Of a DNA stretch of 64,000 nucleotides, positions 52,615 through 62,481 are shown piece after piece. A program made the position numbers and the translations under genes. The DNA lies in assembly GCA_030427585.1 (NCBI GenBank), contig JAUIBW010000018.1, positions 38,775 through 102,774 of the forward strand. Direction: 5' to 3'. How positions within the stretch are numbered: the first letter of the stretch is position 1; every line of letters starts with the position of its first letter. Under the pieces are notes generated by a model. It was not told the origin of the DNA, searched no databases, and saw only the letters and a list, made by a program, of their open reading frames with translations. The stretch is from Bacteroidia bacterium. GTDB taxonomy: Bacteria; Bacteroidota; Bacteroidia; Flavobacteriales; Flavobacteriaceae.

Positions 52615-54381
52615 TTATATGTGTGTTTTAATCACTTTCAGGATTCCTTTGGTAGAAATTCCACAAATGTCATGTAGCTGATCTACAGTCCCATGATGAA
52701 TAAATTGGTCAGGAATGCCTAGAGTAATGATCCTATTTTTAAAATGATGTTGATTGGCAAAATCGAGTATCGAACTTCCAAAACCACCTTTGATAACTCC
52801 ATCTTCGACAGTAATAATAGTGTTGTAGTTCTGTAATATTTGTTTTAGTAGATCAATGTCTAAAGGTTTTATAAAACAAAAATGATAGTGACCAATGGTT
52901 TCCTCTATAGTTTTTATAGCTTTAGTTACATTATGTGTGATAATACCTGTAGAAATCACTGCGATTTTAGCACCTGTCTTTAAGGGGGTCGCTTTACCAA
53001 TTTCTAGTTTTTGCATAGGAACCTCCCAATCAATGATATGCCCTCTCCCTCTGGGATAGCGTATCGCTATAGGATGGTCTAGCCCCAAAGAAGCAGTGTA
53101 AAGTAAATGCCGTAACTCGATTTCATTAGCTGGAGCAGCAACAATCATGTTGGGAATGCAAGTAAGATAAGCAATATCAAAAACCCCATGGTGTGTTGCG
53201 CCATCGGCACCTACAATACCAGCCCTATCTACACAAAAAATTACAGGCAAATTTTGTAAGGCTACATCGTGTATTACCTGATCATAAGCACGCTGTAAAA
53301 AAGTAGAATAGATTGTACAAAAAGGAATTAATCCTTGCGTTGCCATTCCCGCAGCAAGGGTAACCGCATGCTGCTCAGCGATACCTACATCAAAAGCCCG
53401 ATCTGGCATTTCTTCCATCATATATTTTAAAGAACTTCCGGTAGGCATTGCAGGGGTAATACCTATAATCTTTTTATTTTTTCTAGCTAGCTCAAGAATG
53501 GTAAATCCAAAAACGTCCTGAAACTTAGGTGGTAATCCGGTATTGTCTTTTGAAATTAGATCTCCGGTCGAAGCATCAAACTTACCAGGAGCATGGTATT
53601 TTACCTGGTCTTCCTCAGCTTGTTTCAGTCCTTTTCCTTTGGTGGTAATAATATGTAAAAGTTTTGGGCCTTTTGTAGTTTTTAGTTTCTCCAAAGTTTT
53701 AAGAAGCATAGATAGATCATGCCCATCAATAGGACCAAAATAATTAAAGTTTAAGGCTTCGATAATATTATTTTTTCTAGGCCTAACTCCAATCTTGGCT
53801 TTAGTAAGGTATTCTTTCAAAGCACCTACACTAGGGTCAATACCAATTGCATTATCATTAAGGATAACTAGCATGTTGGTATCGGTTACTCCGGCATGAT
53901 TAAGCCCTTCAAAAGCCATTCCGCTAGCAATAGAAGCATCACCAATTACTGCGATGTGTTGTTTTGTGATATCTCCTTTTAATTTTGAGGCAATTGCCAT
54001 GCCTAATACAGCCGAAATGGAAGTAGAAGAATGCCCAACCCCAAAAGTGTCATACTCACTCTCGTTGCGTTTAGGAAATCCGCTAATACCGCCTAGTTGA
54101 CGATTGGTATGAAATATATCTTTTCTCCCGGTAAGAATTTTGTGAGGGTATGCCTGATGTCCCACATCCCAAACAAGGATATCATTAGGAGTGTCAAAAA
54201 TATAATGAAGTGCAATAGTGAGTTCAATCACTCCTAAACTTGCTCCGAGATGCCCTTCTTTGGTAGCAACAATATTAATCACAAAATCTCTAAGTTCTCT
54301 AGCCAGTTTGGGTAACTGATCAGGAGATAGCTTTCTTAGATCAGATGGATATTGGATATTAGATAGAAATGATTGTTGCAT
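52615..54381 (-). CDS. dxs: 1-deoxy-D-xylulose-5-phosphate synthase
   Basis: 588 residues, transketolase-like. Thiamine-diphosphate motif GDASIASGMAFEGLNHAGVTDT...NDN near 144-173, HHTSTS-type motif GVGHSSTSISA, GADGATHHGVFD, and YPRG; N-terminal KLSPDQLPKLARELRDF is standard. It makes DXP from pyruvate and glyceraldehyde 3-phosphate, the first step of the MEP isoprenoid route and a precursor for vitamins B1 and B6. It converges with dgt (12-bp gap) and diverges from tadA. Confidence 0.95.
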   Translation of the reverse strand: MQQSFLSNIQYPSDLRKLSPDQLPKLARELRDFVINIVATKEGHLGASLGVIELTIALHYIFDTPNDILVWDVGHQAYPHKILTGRKDIFHTNRQLGGISGFPKRNESEYDTFGVGHSSTSISAVLGMAIASKLKGDITKQHIAVIGDASIASGMAFEGLNHAGVTDTNMLVILNDNAIGIDPSVGALKEYLTKAKIGVRPRKNNIIEALNFNYFGPIDGHDLSMLLKTLEKLKTTKGPKLLHIITTKGKGLKQAEEDQVKYHAPGKFDASTGDLISKDNTGLPPKFQDVFGFTILELARKNKKIIGITPAMPTGSSLKYMMEEMPDRAFDVGIAEQHAVTLAAGMATQGLIPFCTIYSTFLQRAYDQVIHDVALQNLPVIFCVDRAGIVGADGATHHGVFDIAYLTCIPNMIVAAPANEIELRHLLYTASLGLDHPIAIRYPRGRGHIIDWEVPMQKLEIGKATPLKTGAKIAVISTGIITHNVTKAIKTIEETIGHYHFCFIKPLDIDLLKQILQNYNTIITVEDGVIKGGFGSSILDFANQHHFKNRIITLGIPDQFIHHGTVDQLHDICGISTKGILKVIKTHI

Positions 54382-54480
54382 AGCACAAAAGTACTATTTT
54401 GTAATGGTTCTTTATATACTTTTTATTTCATTCAGAATACAAATATTTTTATTTAGCTTTACCTAAAAATTTAATAATAT

Positions 54481-54930
54481 ATGTTAGACCCGTTAGATGA
54501 TTCTTACTTTATGAAGAAAGCGCTTCAGGAAGCAGAATTGGCATATGAGAAGAATGAAGTTCCGATAGGAGCGGTTATTGTAATTGCAGATCGAATTATA
54601 GCCAGGGCCCATAACCTTACAGAATTATTAAATGATGTTACGGCTCATGCCGAAATGCAGGCAATAACAGCGGCAGCAAATTTTTTGGGAGGCAAATATC
54701 TTAAAGAATGTACATTATATGTAACTCTAGAACCCTGCCAGATGTGTGCAGGGGCTTTATATTGGAGCCAGATTAAAAAAATAGTGTATGGTGCTATCGA
54801 TGAACGAAGGGGGTGTACTGCAATGGGAACAAAACTTCATCCAAAGACTGAAATTGTAGGAGGTGTTTTAGAAAAAGAATGTGGAGAATTGCTCACTCGG
54901 TTTTTTATTGAAAAACGTAATCTCAACTAA
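54481..54930 (+). CDS. tadA: tRNA-specific adenosine deaminase
   Basis: 149 residues: DDSYFMKKALQEAELAYEKNEVP, zinc motif HAEMQAI (catalytic Glu) and EPCQMCAGALYWSQIKKIVYGA, and DERRGCTAMG. These are the marks of TadA, which converts A34 to inosine in tRNA-Arg(ACG). The general nucleoside deaminase family is an alternative, but the N-terminal region favours TadA. Confidence 0.9.
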   Translation: MLDPLDDSYFMKKALQEAELAYEKNEVPIGAVIVIADRIIARAHNLTELLNDVTAHAEMQAITAAANFLGGKYLKECTLYVTLEPCQMCAGALYWSQIKKIVYGAIDERRGCTAMGTKLHPKTEIVGGVLEKECGELLTRFFIEKRNLN

Positions 54931-54959
54931 ATTAACTTTAATATTAAGGATCGATTAAA

Positions 54960-54990
54960 AAATAAAAAAAACACTACAATCAGTAGTGCT
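54960..54990 (-). terminator. Terminator of the cold-shock gene
   Basis: Read on the minus strand: CACTAC-TGATT-GTAGTG followed by a run of T residues, 25 bp beyond the stop of the cold-shock gene. Confidence 0.85.
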
Positions 54991-55014
54991 TTTGAAACGT
55001 TCAGAGTCTGCTTT

Positions 55015-55212
55015 CTATCCGTGAATTATACGCACATTAGCTGCAGTAGGTCCCTTTCTTCCTTCTTCTTCATTATACTCTACTTTGTCACCTTCATTTA
55101 ATGCTTCGCCATCAATTCCTGAAGCATGAACAAAAATGTCTTTTCCTGTTTCGTCGTTGGTAATAAATCCGTAACCTTTTGATTCGTTAAAAAATTTTAC
55201 TGTTCCTTCCAT
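55015..55212 (-). CDS. Cold-shock domain protein (CspA family)
   Basis: 65 residues, a single cold-shock domain: MEGTVKFFNESKGYGFITND (RNP1 KGYGFI) and KDIFVHASGI (RNP2 DIFVH), ending RKGPTAANVRI. It binds single-stranded nucleic acid as an RNA chaperone. Monocistronic, with its own terminator. Confidence 0.95.
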   Translation of the reverse strand: MEGTVKFFNESKGYGFITNDETGKDIFVHASGIDGEALNEGDKVEYNEEEGRKGPTAANVRIIHG

Positions 55213-55300
55213 TGTAATAAGATAATAAGTATTTAAATAATAAAGGTAGTTTTAAATTTTTTATGAATTGTTATCAAAGTATGAATATTTTAAAAATTTA

Positions 55301-55555
55301 TTAGTTATTACGTTCCTTATTTGCCTCATAATCCCTCATTTTCTTTAGGTTTTCTTCGGTAAGCATGTAATCTTTAACTTTTTTATTTTTCCACCTGTGA
55401 TAGATAAAAATGGGCATCAAAATGAAAGAAGAAACTAATATACCAATCCCAACTAATACATCACCGGTACTATGATCTTCAGAGTTTTTGAAATAATATC
55501 CAACAGATATTAGGATGATAATAGCTATAAAAAGTATTTTAATAATATATTTCAT
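55301..55555 (-). CDS. Small membrane protein, unknown
   Basis: 84 residues with two hydrophobic segments (about 5-22 and 33-52) and a charged C-terminus (HRWKNKKVKDYMLTEENLKK). No family recognised. It stands alone between the cold-shock and ClC genes on the same strand; no terminator is evident on either side. Real gene likely because the start, signal-like helix and codon use are regular. Confidence 0.55.
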   Translation of the reverse strand: MKYIIKILFIAIIILISVGYYFKNSEDHSTGDVLVGIGILVSSFILMPIFIYHRWKNKKVKDYMLTEENLKKMRDYEANKERNN

Positions 55556-55663
55556 GTGTTTAAAAGTTTTTTCGGTGTTGTGAGAATAAATTCATTAAAA
55601 ATTGAGATTCTCTTGATAATAGCAATACTTGTTTTATAACAATGTTATGATAGACTAAGGGTT

Positions 55664-57451
55664 TTATCGTGTAAAATTAATCAACTTTCTACGATATGCT
55701 GTAAGAAGTTTTGATTTTGAAATAAAACCAAAATACTTACCGTTTTTAATCACGGGTAAATTCCAGGCTCCGGTATCCTGAAATTTTTTCATTACTGTTT
55801 TTGCATTGTCATGTTCGTAAATTATTGCAACCGAGGTTTGAGCCATCAAGGTGCCGACTGTTATTTTGTGATATAAGGTAATGTCAAACATAATATCTCT
55901 AATGTCATCTAGCGAAACCATTCCTATAAGATGACCAGATTCATTAATAACAGGAAATAGATTTCTGTTTGATTTTGCTACAGCCTCACTTAGAAGTTGT
56001 TTTAGTGTGTAATTTGGTTTTACAGTAATAAAATTAGTTTCTATACAATCTTCGAGATTCATTAGAGTCAAAACGGTTTGATCTTTATCATGGGTCAATA
56101 AATGTCCTTGTTTTGCGAGTTCTCGGGTGTAAATATTATGTTCTATTTTATTTTTTGAGATTATAAATGATATTGCAGTGGTAATCATTAAAGGAACAAA
56201 TAACTCATAGCTAGAAGTGATTTCTGCAATAAGAAATATAGAGGTAAGAGGAGCATGTAACACTCCGGCAATAAGTCCAGCCATTCCTAGTAGTGTAAAA
56301 TTGGCTTCAGAAACATGAAAACCTATTCCCAGATTATTAATTACTTTAGATACTACATTACCCAATGCACTGCCCATTACCATTGTTGGGATGAATATTC
56401 CTCCAGAACCTCCTGCAGCAAAAGTGGCAGTCATGGCAACTGCCTTAAAGACGGTAATGCCGGTTAATAATGCAATGACGATCCATATATTACTGGTCAT
56501 AGCATCAAATGGGGTTTTACCGATAGCGGTTAGATGATCACCATGTAATAAACCATTTATAAAACCAAGACCTTCACCATAGAGTGGGGGAATAAAATAT
56601 AACATGATCCCAATAGCAAGTCCACCAATTAATAACCTATGAATTTTTTTAGGAAAACGATCAAAAAAATGTAATATTCCAAAATACATTTTAGTAAAAT
56701 ATATAGAGGCAAATGCAGTTCCGATTCCTAAAATAATATAAAAAGGAGTATCGTAGATATCAAATTTTTCTAAAACATTAAATCTAAATAAAACTTCGTC
56801 ACCTAAAAAAAAATAGGATGTAATTATTGACGATACCGAAGCAAAAAGTAATGGTAGTAGAGACGTTAATGTAAGATCTAAACTAAATACTTCTACTGCA
56901 AAAACTAATCCTGCCAAAGGGGATTTAAATACGGCAGAAATAGCACCAGCAGACGCACAACCGATAAGTAACACCCGGGTTTTTCGATTAACATGAAATA
57001 AAGTACTAAAACTAGAACTTAATGCTGATCCAGAACTAATTGCCGGACCCAAAAGTCCGACCGAACCACCAAAACCTACTGTGATTGGTGCTAAAATGAG
57101 AGGTAAATACCCATGAATAGGTTGTATAATTCCATTTTTTTTGGAAAGCGAATATAAAATAAGTGGGATAGCAGATTTTACGTCTCTTTTAAATATATAT
57201 TTTGTGAATATATAAACAATTAGTAGGCCTATTATAGGGATAATAAAATAAAAAGAAGCTTGCCACGAAATGATATCACTTTCTAAAACAACCTGAATTA
57301 GATGAGTGATATTTTTTAATAATAAAGAAACAAGTCCTGCTGTAAACCCTACAAGAATGCTTAGAATAAGAATAAAGGTCTTATCAGAAATATGGCGATA
57401 TCTCCATTTAAGTAGTTTATAAAGTAGTGTCTTTTTCTTTTGGGGAGACAT
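55664..57451 (-). CDS. ClC-family chloride transport protein with C-terminal CBS pair
   Basis: 595 residues: about 430 residues of ClC membrane domain and two CBS domains (LEDCIETNFITVKPNYTLKQL, TLMAQTSVAIIYEHDNAKTVM). Selectivity motifs: GGSVGLLGPAISSGSALS at 128-145 and GGSGGIFIPTMVMGSALG. In the first, the usual GxEGP is GLLGP, so Leu134 replaces the gating glutamate that makes ClC antiporters proton-coupled; the codons read CTT TTG GGA. This suggests a channel-like or uncoupled transporter. Downstream genes on the strand are unrelated. Confidence 0.88.
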   Translation of the reverse strand: MSPQKKKTLLYKLLKWRYRHISDKTFILILSILVGFTAGLVSLLLKNITHLIQVVLESDIISWQASFYFIIPIIGLLIVYIFTKYIFKRDVKSAIPLILYSLSKKNGIIQPIHGYLPLILAPITVGFGGSVGLLGPAISSGSALSSSFSTLFHVNRKTRVLLIGCASAGAISAVFKSPLAGLVFAVEVFSLDLTLTSLLPLLFASVSSIITSYFFLGDEVLFRFNVLEKFDIYDTPFYIILGIGTAFASIYFTKMYFGILHFFDRFPKKIHRLLIGGLAIGIMLYFIPPLYGEGLGFINGLLHGDHLTAIGKTPFDAMTSNIWIVIALLTGITVFKAVAMTATFAAGGSGGIFIPTMVMGSALGNVVSKVINNLGIGFHVSEANFTLLGMAGLIAGVLHAPLTSIFLIAEITSSYELFVPLMITTAISFIISKNKIEHNIYTRELAKQGHLLTHDKDQTVLTLMNLEDCIETNFITVKPNYTLKQLLSEAVAKSNRNLFPVINESGHLIGMVSLDDIRDIMFDITLYHKITVGTLMAQTSVAIIYEHDNAKTVMKKFQDTGAWNLPVIKNGKYFGFISKSKLLTAYRRKLINFTR

Positions 57452-57481
57452 ATGTACTTGACTTAACTAGTTTAAAGGTAA

Positions 57482-57508
57482 TAAAAATCCCGCCATAAGC
57501 GGGGTTTT
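57482..57508 (-). terminator. Terminator after aspS
   Basis: On the minus strand CCCGC-TTATG-GCGGG is followed by ATTTTTAT, immediately after the aspS stop at 57511; a short GC-rich stem with T-run. Confidence 0.75.
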
Positions 57509-57510
57509 TA

Positions 57511-59259
57511 TTATAAATCAAGTTTTATATTTAATTCTTTAAGCTGTTCGTTATCAATATTAGATGGTGCATCAATCATAATATCTCGCCCGCTATTATT
57601 TTTCGGAAAAGCAATAAAATCTCGAATTGTTTCCTGACCACCGAGAATAGCGACTAATCTATCAAATCCAAAAGCAATACCACCGTGAGGAGGAGCTCCA
57701 TACTGGAAAGCATCCATTAAAAACCCAAACTGAGCCCTTGCTTCTTCTGGGGTGAATCCTAAATGATTAAACATTAATGCTTGTGTTTCTTTATTATGAA
57801 TACGGATAGAACCACCTCCAATTTCATTTCCGTTTAAAACAAGATCATATGCATTAGCACGAACATCTCCTGGTTTAGTATCTAATAAAGCAATATCTTC
57901 TGGTTTTGGAGAAGTAAAAGGATGATGCATAGCATGATAACGTTCTGTTTCTTCATCCCATTCTAATAATGGGAAATCTACTACCCATAGAGGAGCAAAT
58001 TCTTCTGGATTTCTTAATTCTAATCGTTCGGCAAGCTCCATTCTAAGAGCACTTAGTTGTGCTCTTACTTTGTTTGTAGAACCAGAAAGTACACAGATTA
58101 AATCGCCTGCTTTAGCTCCGGTTGCCTCTGCCCATTTAGCCAAATCGTCTTGATCGTAAAACTTATCTACAGAGGATTTATATGTTCCGTCTTCATTGCA
58201 TTTTACATATACCATTCCCAGTGCACCAACTTGAGGGCGTTTTACCCAATCGATAAGTTTATCAATCTCTTTTCTGGTATATGAAGCTCCCCCAGGAACG
58301 GCGATACCAACAACCAATTCTGCGGTATTAAATACATTAAACTCTTTGTGTTGAGTTATATCATTAAGTTCACCAAACTTCATCCCAAACCTTATGTCTG
58401 GTTTATCATTACCATAGGTTCGCATGGCCTCTTCATAGGTCATTCTTGGGAAATCACCAATATTTACTCCTTTTATTTCTGATAATAAATATCGGGTAAG
58501 CCCTTCGAATATATTTAAAATATCTTCCTGCTCTACAAATGCCATTTCACAATCTATTTGTGTGAATTCGGGTTGTCTGTCGGCTCTTAAGTCTTCATCT
58601 CTAAAACATTTTACAATCTGAAAATATTTATCCATTCCTCCAACCATAAGGAGTTGCTTAAATGTTTGTGGAGATTGTGGTAGTGCATAGAATTGGCCTT
58701 CATTCATCCTAGATGGAACAATAAAATCTCGAGCTCCTTCTGGGGTAGATTTAATTAAATACGGAGTTTCAACTTCTATAAATCCTTCATTAGAAAGATA
58801 ATTTCTTACTTGCATTCCCACTTGATGACGAAATATCAAACTATTTTTTACAGGGTTACGACGAATATCGAGGTAACGATATTTCATGCGTATATCTTCT
58901 CCATCATCTGTCTGATCTTCGATAATTATAGGAGGAACAATTGATTCATTAAGAATGGTTAATTCGTTCACCAAGATTTCAATTTCTCCTGTAGGAATAT
59001 TTTGATTTTTTGATTCACGTTCAATTACTGATCCTTTCACTTGGATGACAAACTCTCTTCCTAAGGTCTTAGCTTTTTTAACCACTGGTGCTGGAGTACG
59101 CTCTTCATCAAATATTAATTGAGTGATACCGTAACGATCTCTAAGATCAACCCATATCATAAATCCTTTATCACGAGTCTTTTGCACCCATCCGGATAAG
59201 GTGACTTCTTTTTTGATATCTGAGGCGCGTAATTCACCACACGAATGACTTCTGTACAT
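57511..59259 (-). CDS. aspS: Aspartyl-tRNA synthetase
   Basis: 582 residues, class II. OB-fold at the N-terminus ([41 protein letters not shown] in pieces), then the catalytic core with [60 protein letters not shown] (motif 2), the GAD insertion and the motif 3 region [13 protein letters not shown]. Length fits the bacterial-type enzyme. It charges tRNA-Asp. Confidence 0.96.
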   Translation of the reverse strand: MYRSHSCGELRASDIKKEVTLSGWVQKTRDKGFMIWVDLRDRYGITQLIFDEERTPAPVVKKAKTLGREFVIQVKGSVIERESKNQNIPTGEIEILVNELTILNESIVPPIIIEDQTDDGEDIRMKYRYLDIRRNPVKNSLIFRHQVGMQVRNYLSNEGFIEVETPYLIKSTPEGARDFIVPSRMNEGQFYALPQSPQTFKQLLMVGGMDKYFQIVKCFRDEDLRADRQPEFTQIDCEMAFVEQEDILNIFEGLTRYLLSEIKGVNIGDFPRMTYEEAMRTYGNDKPDIRFGMKFGELNDITQHKEFNVFNTAELVVGIAVPGGASYTRKEIDKLIDWVKRPQVGALGMVYVKCNEDGTYKSSVDKFYDQDDLAKWAEATGAKAGDLICVLSGSTNKVRAQLSALRMELAERLELRNPEEFAPLWVVDFPLLEWDEETERYHAMHHPFTSPKPEDIALLDTKPGDVRANAYDLVLNGNEIGGGSIRIHNKETQALMFNHLGFTPEEARAQFGFLMDAFQYGAPPHGGIAFGFDRLVAILGGQETIRDFIAFPKNNSGRDIMIDAPSNIDNEQLKELNIKLDL

Positions 59260-59532
59260 ATGTTATATATTAAGGCTGCAAAAATAAGAAGTTTAACTGT
59301 GAACAGGTAATAGATTTTGATTGTTTTGAGAATCTTGAGGTAGATTATGAGAATTGTTAATTATAAAACAATTTTGTTAAGAGTTTGAAATATTTAAAAT
59401 CATCATATATTTTATGATATTTTAATACTTATAGATAGTGTTTTGATTGTTTTTACGCGAACAATTGTTAGTTTTAACATTGTTTTATCAATATCTTTTA
59501 ATAGATTTAACCAAACATTTAAACAGATCATT

Positions 59533-62469
59533 ATGAAAAAACACAATCATTTTTGCAAAATGAAGATTTTGCTATTACTAATTTTTGTTCCGACTTTGTT
59601 GTTGGCTCAGGAGACCATTACGGGAAAAGTGGTCGTTGAGGGCACTGGCCAAGGAGCTCCTTTTATGAATATTATTGAAGAAGGAACAGATAATGGTACT
59701 TCTAGTGATATTGATGGTAATTTTAGCATTACCGTAAGCAGTTTGCCAGTAAATTTAAAAGTATTTGCACTAGGATTTGCAGAAAAAACGGTGCCTGTAG
59801 CCACTGCAGGAAATATTACGATTCAAGTGGCTGAGTCTACAGAATCATTAGAAGAAGTGGTAGTAACGGGATTAGGTTCATCTATAAAAAGAGCAAATTT
59901 AGCAAATGCCGTTTCAACGGTTTCTTCAGAAGAATTAGTTGGGAATACCGGGCAAACTACTGTAGATGGAGCTTTATATGGTAAAGTTACAGGTGTAAAT
60001 ATTACTTCGTCTTCAGGTGCACCAGGAGGAGGATTCGCATTGAGATTAAGAGGAGTTTCTTCTATAAACGGTAATAATCAGCCTTTGGTTATTGTAGATG
60101 GAGTATATATAAATAATGTAGAAATTCCATCTGGATTACGATTTGCCTCAGGAGGAAACAGAGGGAATGAAGAAAATTCAGGAAACAGACTAGCAGATTT
60201 GGATCCTAATGATATTGAAAACATTGAGGTTTTAAAAGGATCTTCTGCAGCTGCTATTTATGGACAACGTGGTAATGCCGGTGTTGTTATTATTACTACC
60301 AAAAGAGGAAAAGGTGGTAAAACGAAAATAAGCTTTAGCCAGGATACAGGAATTAATGTTATTCAAAATAAATTAGGACTAAGACCTTGGACTGCAGCAT
60401 CTGTAGAATCTACTTTTAATGCGGCAGAAAGAGATAAATATAATGCTACTATAGCTTCTAATGGGGGGCTTTATGATTATGAAGATGAAATTTACGGTAA
60501 TACAGGTTTTATAACCGATACCAGAATAAATGCTACAGGAGGTAATGAGAAGACTAAGTTTTATGTAGGAGGGTCCTATAGGGATGAAGAAGGGATTATC
60601 AAAAACACAGGATTTGATAGATTATCGTTAAGAACTAATATAGATCATCGTATTTCTGATGTATTTGATTTTACTTCTACTACAAACTATGTAAGAAGTA
60701 ATTCTAGCAGAAGTTTTACAGGAAATGAAAATGAAGGAGGATTAAGTTATGGATATACATTAGCATTTACTCGTCCATGGAATAGTTTATACCCTGACGC
60801 TGATGGAAACTATCCAAATAACCCTAATTATCCTGGGAATCCAATTTTTGTAAGAGACCAGGCAAAAAATGAAGATTCAAATAACAGAATTATACAAGGA
60901 TTCAAATTGAATACTAAATTATTTACCAGAGAGAATAATAGAATTAGGCTTATTCTTAATGGAGGGGTTGATTACTTAGCAAATGAAACCTATGTATACG
61001 TGCCAGAAACACATCAAGCTCAAGTTGGAAACCAAGAAGGGTTTGTTGCACAAGGAAAAAATAATTTTACACAGTTTAATGCCCAGGCAATAGCAGTATG
61101 GAATAATACGTCACTTAATGGTGATTTGGATTTGACTACACAATTCGGTGTAACTTATTTAAATCAGAAATCTAATTTGGTAAATAGTAGGGGTTCTGAT
61201 TTAACGGGGGGACAAACCAATGTAGATCAATCGGTAAACCAGGTAATAGATCAATTCTTCTCAAGAGAAAAAGATTTTGGATATTTTGCTCAGGTAGAAG
61301 GAAATTATAAAGATCAATTTATAGCGACTTTAGGATATAGATTAGACAAATCTTCAAGAAACGGAGATCCTAATAAGTTATATGGATTTCCAAAAGCTTC
61401 TTTGGCAGTAAACATTGCAAATTTAGATTTTTGGACTGTAGAAGCGATTAATCAATTTAAAGTTAGAGCTGCGTATGGAGAAACTGGAAACCCAGCTGCT
61501 TTTGGAGCTACATTTACTAGTTTAGGATCATCAAATACTGGAGGTAATGGAGGAACATCTGTTGCTGGTTTAAAAGGGGATCCAAATGTAGAGCCAGAAA
61601 CAGCTTCAGAATTCGAGGTTGGTTTTGATCTTGGATTGCTGAATAGTAGAGTTTCTTTAGAGGCAACATATTATCATAAAAACGTGAAAGATCTAATTCT
61701 TTCTAGATCACTACCTGCTTCCTCTGGTTTTACTACAGAAACTACAAATTTGGCAGATCTTAAAAATGAAGGTGTAGAATTAGCTGTAAGAGGAGATGTG
61801 TTCGATGGAGATAATTTCCGTTGGAATACAGGAATTCAATTTTATTTAAATAGATCAGAGGTTACTCGATTAGATGTTCCTGCATTTGCACAACCAGGAG
61901 CTGGTTTTGGTACTGGTTTGGGTACTTTTTATATTGAAGAGGGAAAACCAGTAACACAGCTAGTAGGAAATATTAATGGAACACTAACTCAAGTAGGAAA
62001 CGTAGAGCCTGATTTTCAGATGGCATTTAATAATCAATTAACGATATTAAGGCAATGGGATGTTTCATTTCTATTACAATGGAAAAAGGGAGGTGATAAC
62101 TTAAACCTATCGAGATTTTTAACAGATTTAGGAGGAACGTCCCCAGATTTAGAAACTGCAGAAGGACAAGCACGTTTGGCTTCAACTGCTGATGCTTTAC
62201 GATTTGTTGAACCTGCTGGTTATCTAAGATTAAGAGAAGCTGCAATATACTATAGACTCCCTTCAAAAACAGTTAGTAATTGGTTAGGAGAGTCTGTTGA
62301 AGGTATAAAATTAGGAGTATCTGCTAGAAATCTGTTTACCATTACAGATTATAGTAGTTATGATCCTGAAGTTTCAGTAAATGGGGGAGCAGGACTATCA
62401 AGTGGAATTGAGGTAACTCCGTTCCCTAGTTCACAGCAATTTTACTTTCATTTAAATGTTAATTTTTAA
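59533..62469 (+). CDS. SusC/RagA-type TonB-linked outer-membrane protein
   Basis: The frame opens at a TTG at 59443, but the ATG at 59533 starts MKKHNHFCKMKILLLLIFVP with a signal peptide ending LLAQ, giving 978 residues. A carboxypeptidase-like N-domain (ETITGKVVVEGTGQGAPFMN) and plug (LEEVVVTGLGSS, ALYGKVTGVNITSSSGAPGG, QPLVIVDGVYINN, EVLKGSSAAAIYGQRGNAGV) precede a long barrel. It takes up a large ligand together with the SusD-like lipoprotein encoded 12 bp downstream. No glycoside hydrolase or sigma/anti-sigma pair is present, so the substrate (glycan or peptide) cannot be inferred. Confidence 0.93.
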   Translation: MKKHNHFCKMKILLLLIFVPTLLLAQETITGKVVVEGTGQGAPFMNIIEEGTDNGTSSDIDGNFSITVSSLPVNLKVFALGFAEKTVPVATAGNITIQVAESTESLEEVVVTGLGSSIKRANLANAVSTVSSEELVGNTGQTTVDGALYGKVTGVNITSSSGAPGGGFALRLRGVSSINGNNQPLVIVDGVYINNVEIPSGLRFASGGNRGNEENSGNRLADLDPNDIENIEVLKGSSAAAIYGQRGNAGVVIITTKRGKGGKTKISFSQDTGINVIQNKLGLRPWTAASVESTFNAAERDKYNATIASNGGLYDYEDEIYGNTGFITDTRINATGGNEKTKFYVGGSYRDEEGIIKNTGFDRLSLRTNIDHRISDVFDFTSTTNYVRSNSSRSFTGNENEGGLSYGYTLAFTRPWNSLYPDADGNYPNNPNYPGNPIFVRDQAKNEDSNNRIIQGFKLNTKLFTRENNRIRLILNGGVDYLANETYVYVPETHQAQVGNQEGFVAQGKNNFTQFNAQAIAVWNNTSLNGDLDLTTQFGVTYLNQKSNLVNSRGSDLTGGQTNVDQSVNQVIDQFFSREKDFGYFAQVEGNYKDQFIATLGYRLDKSSRNGDPNKLYGFPKASLAVNIANLDFWTVEAINQFKVRAAYGETGNPAAFGATFTSLGSSNTGGNGGTSVAGLKGDPNVEPETASEFEVGFDLGLLNSRVSLEATYYHKNVKDLILSRSLPASSGFTTETTNLADLKNEGVELAVRGDVFDGDNFRWNTGIQFYLNRSEVTRLDVPAFAQPGAGFGTGLGTFYIEEGKPVTQLVGNINGTLTQVGNVEPDFQMAFNNQLTILRQWDVSFLLQWKKGGDNLNLSRFLTDLGGTSPDLETAEGQARLASTADALRFVEPAGYLRLREAAIYYRLPSKTVSNWLGESVEGIKLGVSARNLFTITDYSSYDPEVSVNGGAGLSSGIEVTPFPSSQQFYFHLNVNF

Positions 62470-62481
62470 TACAAGTGCATA

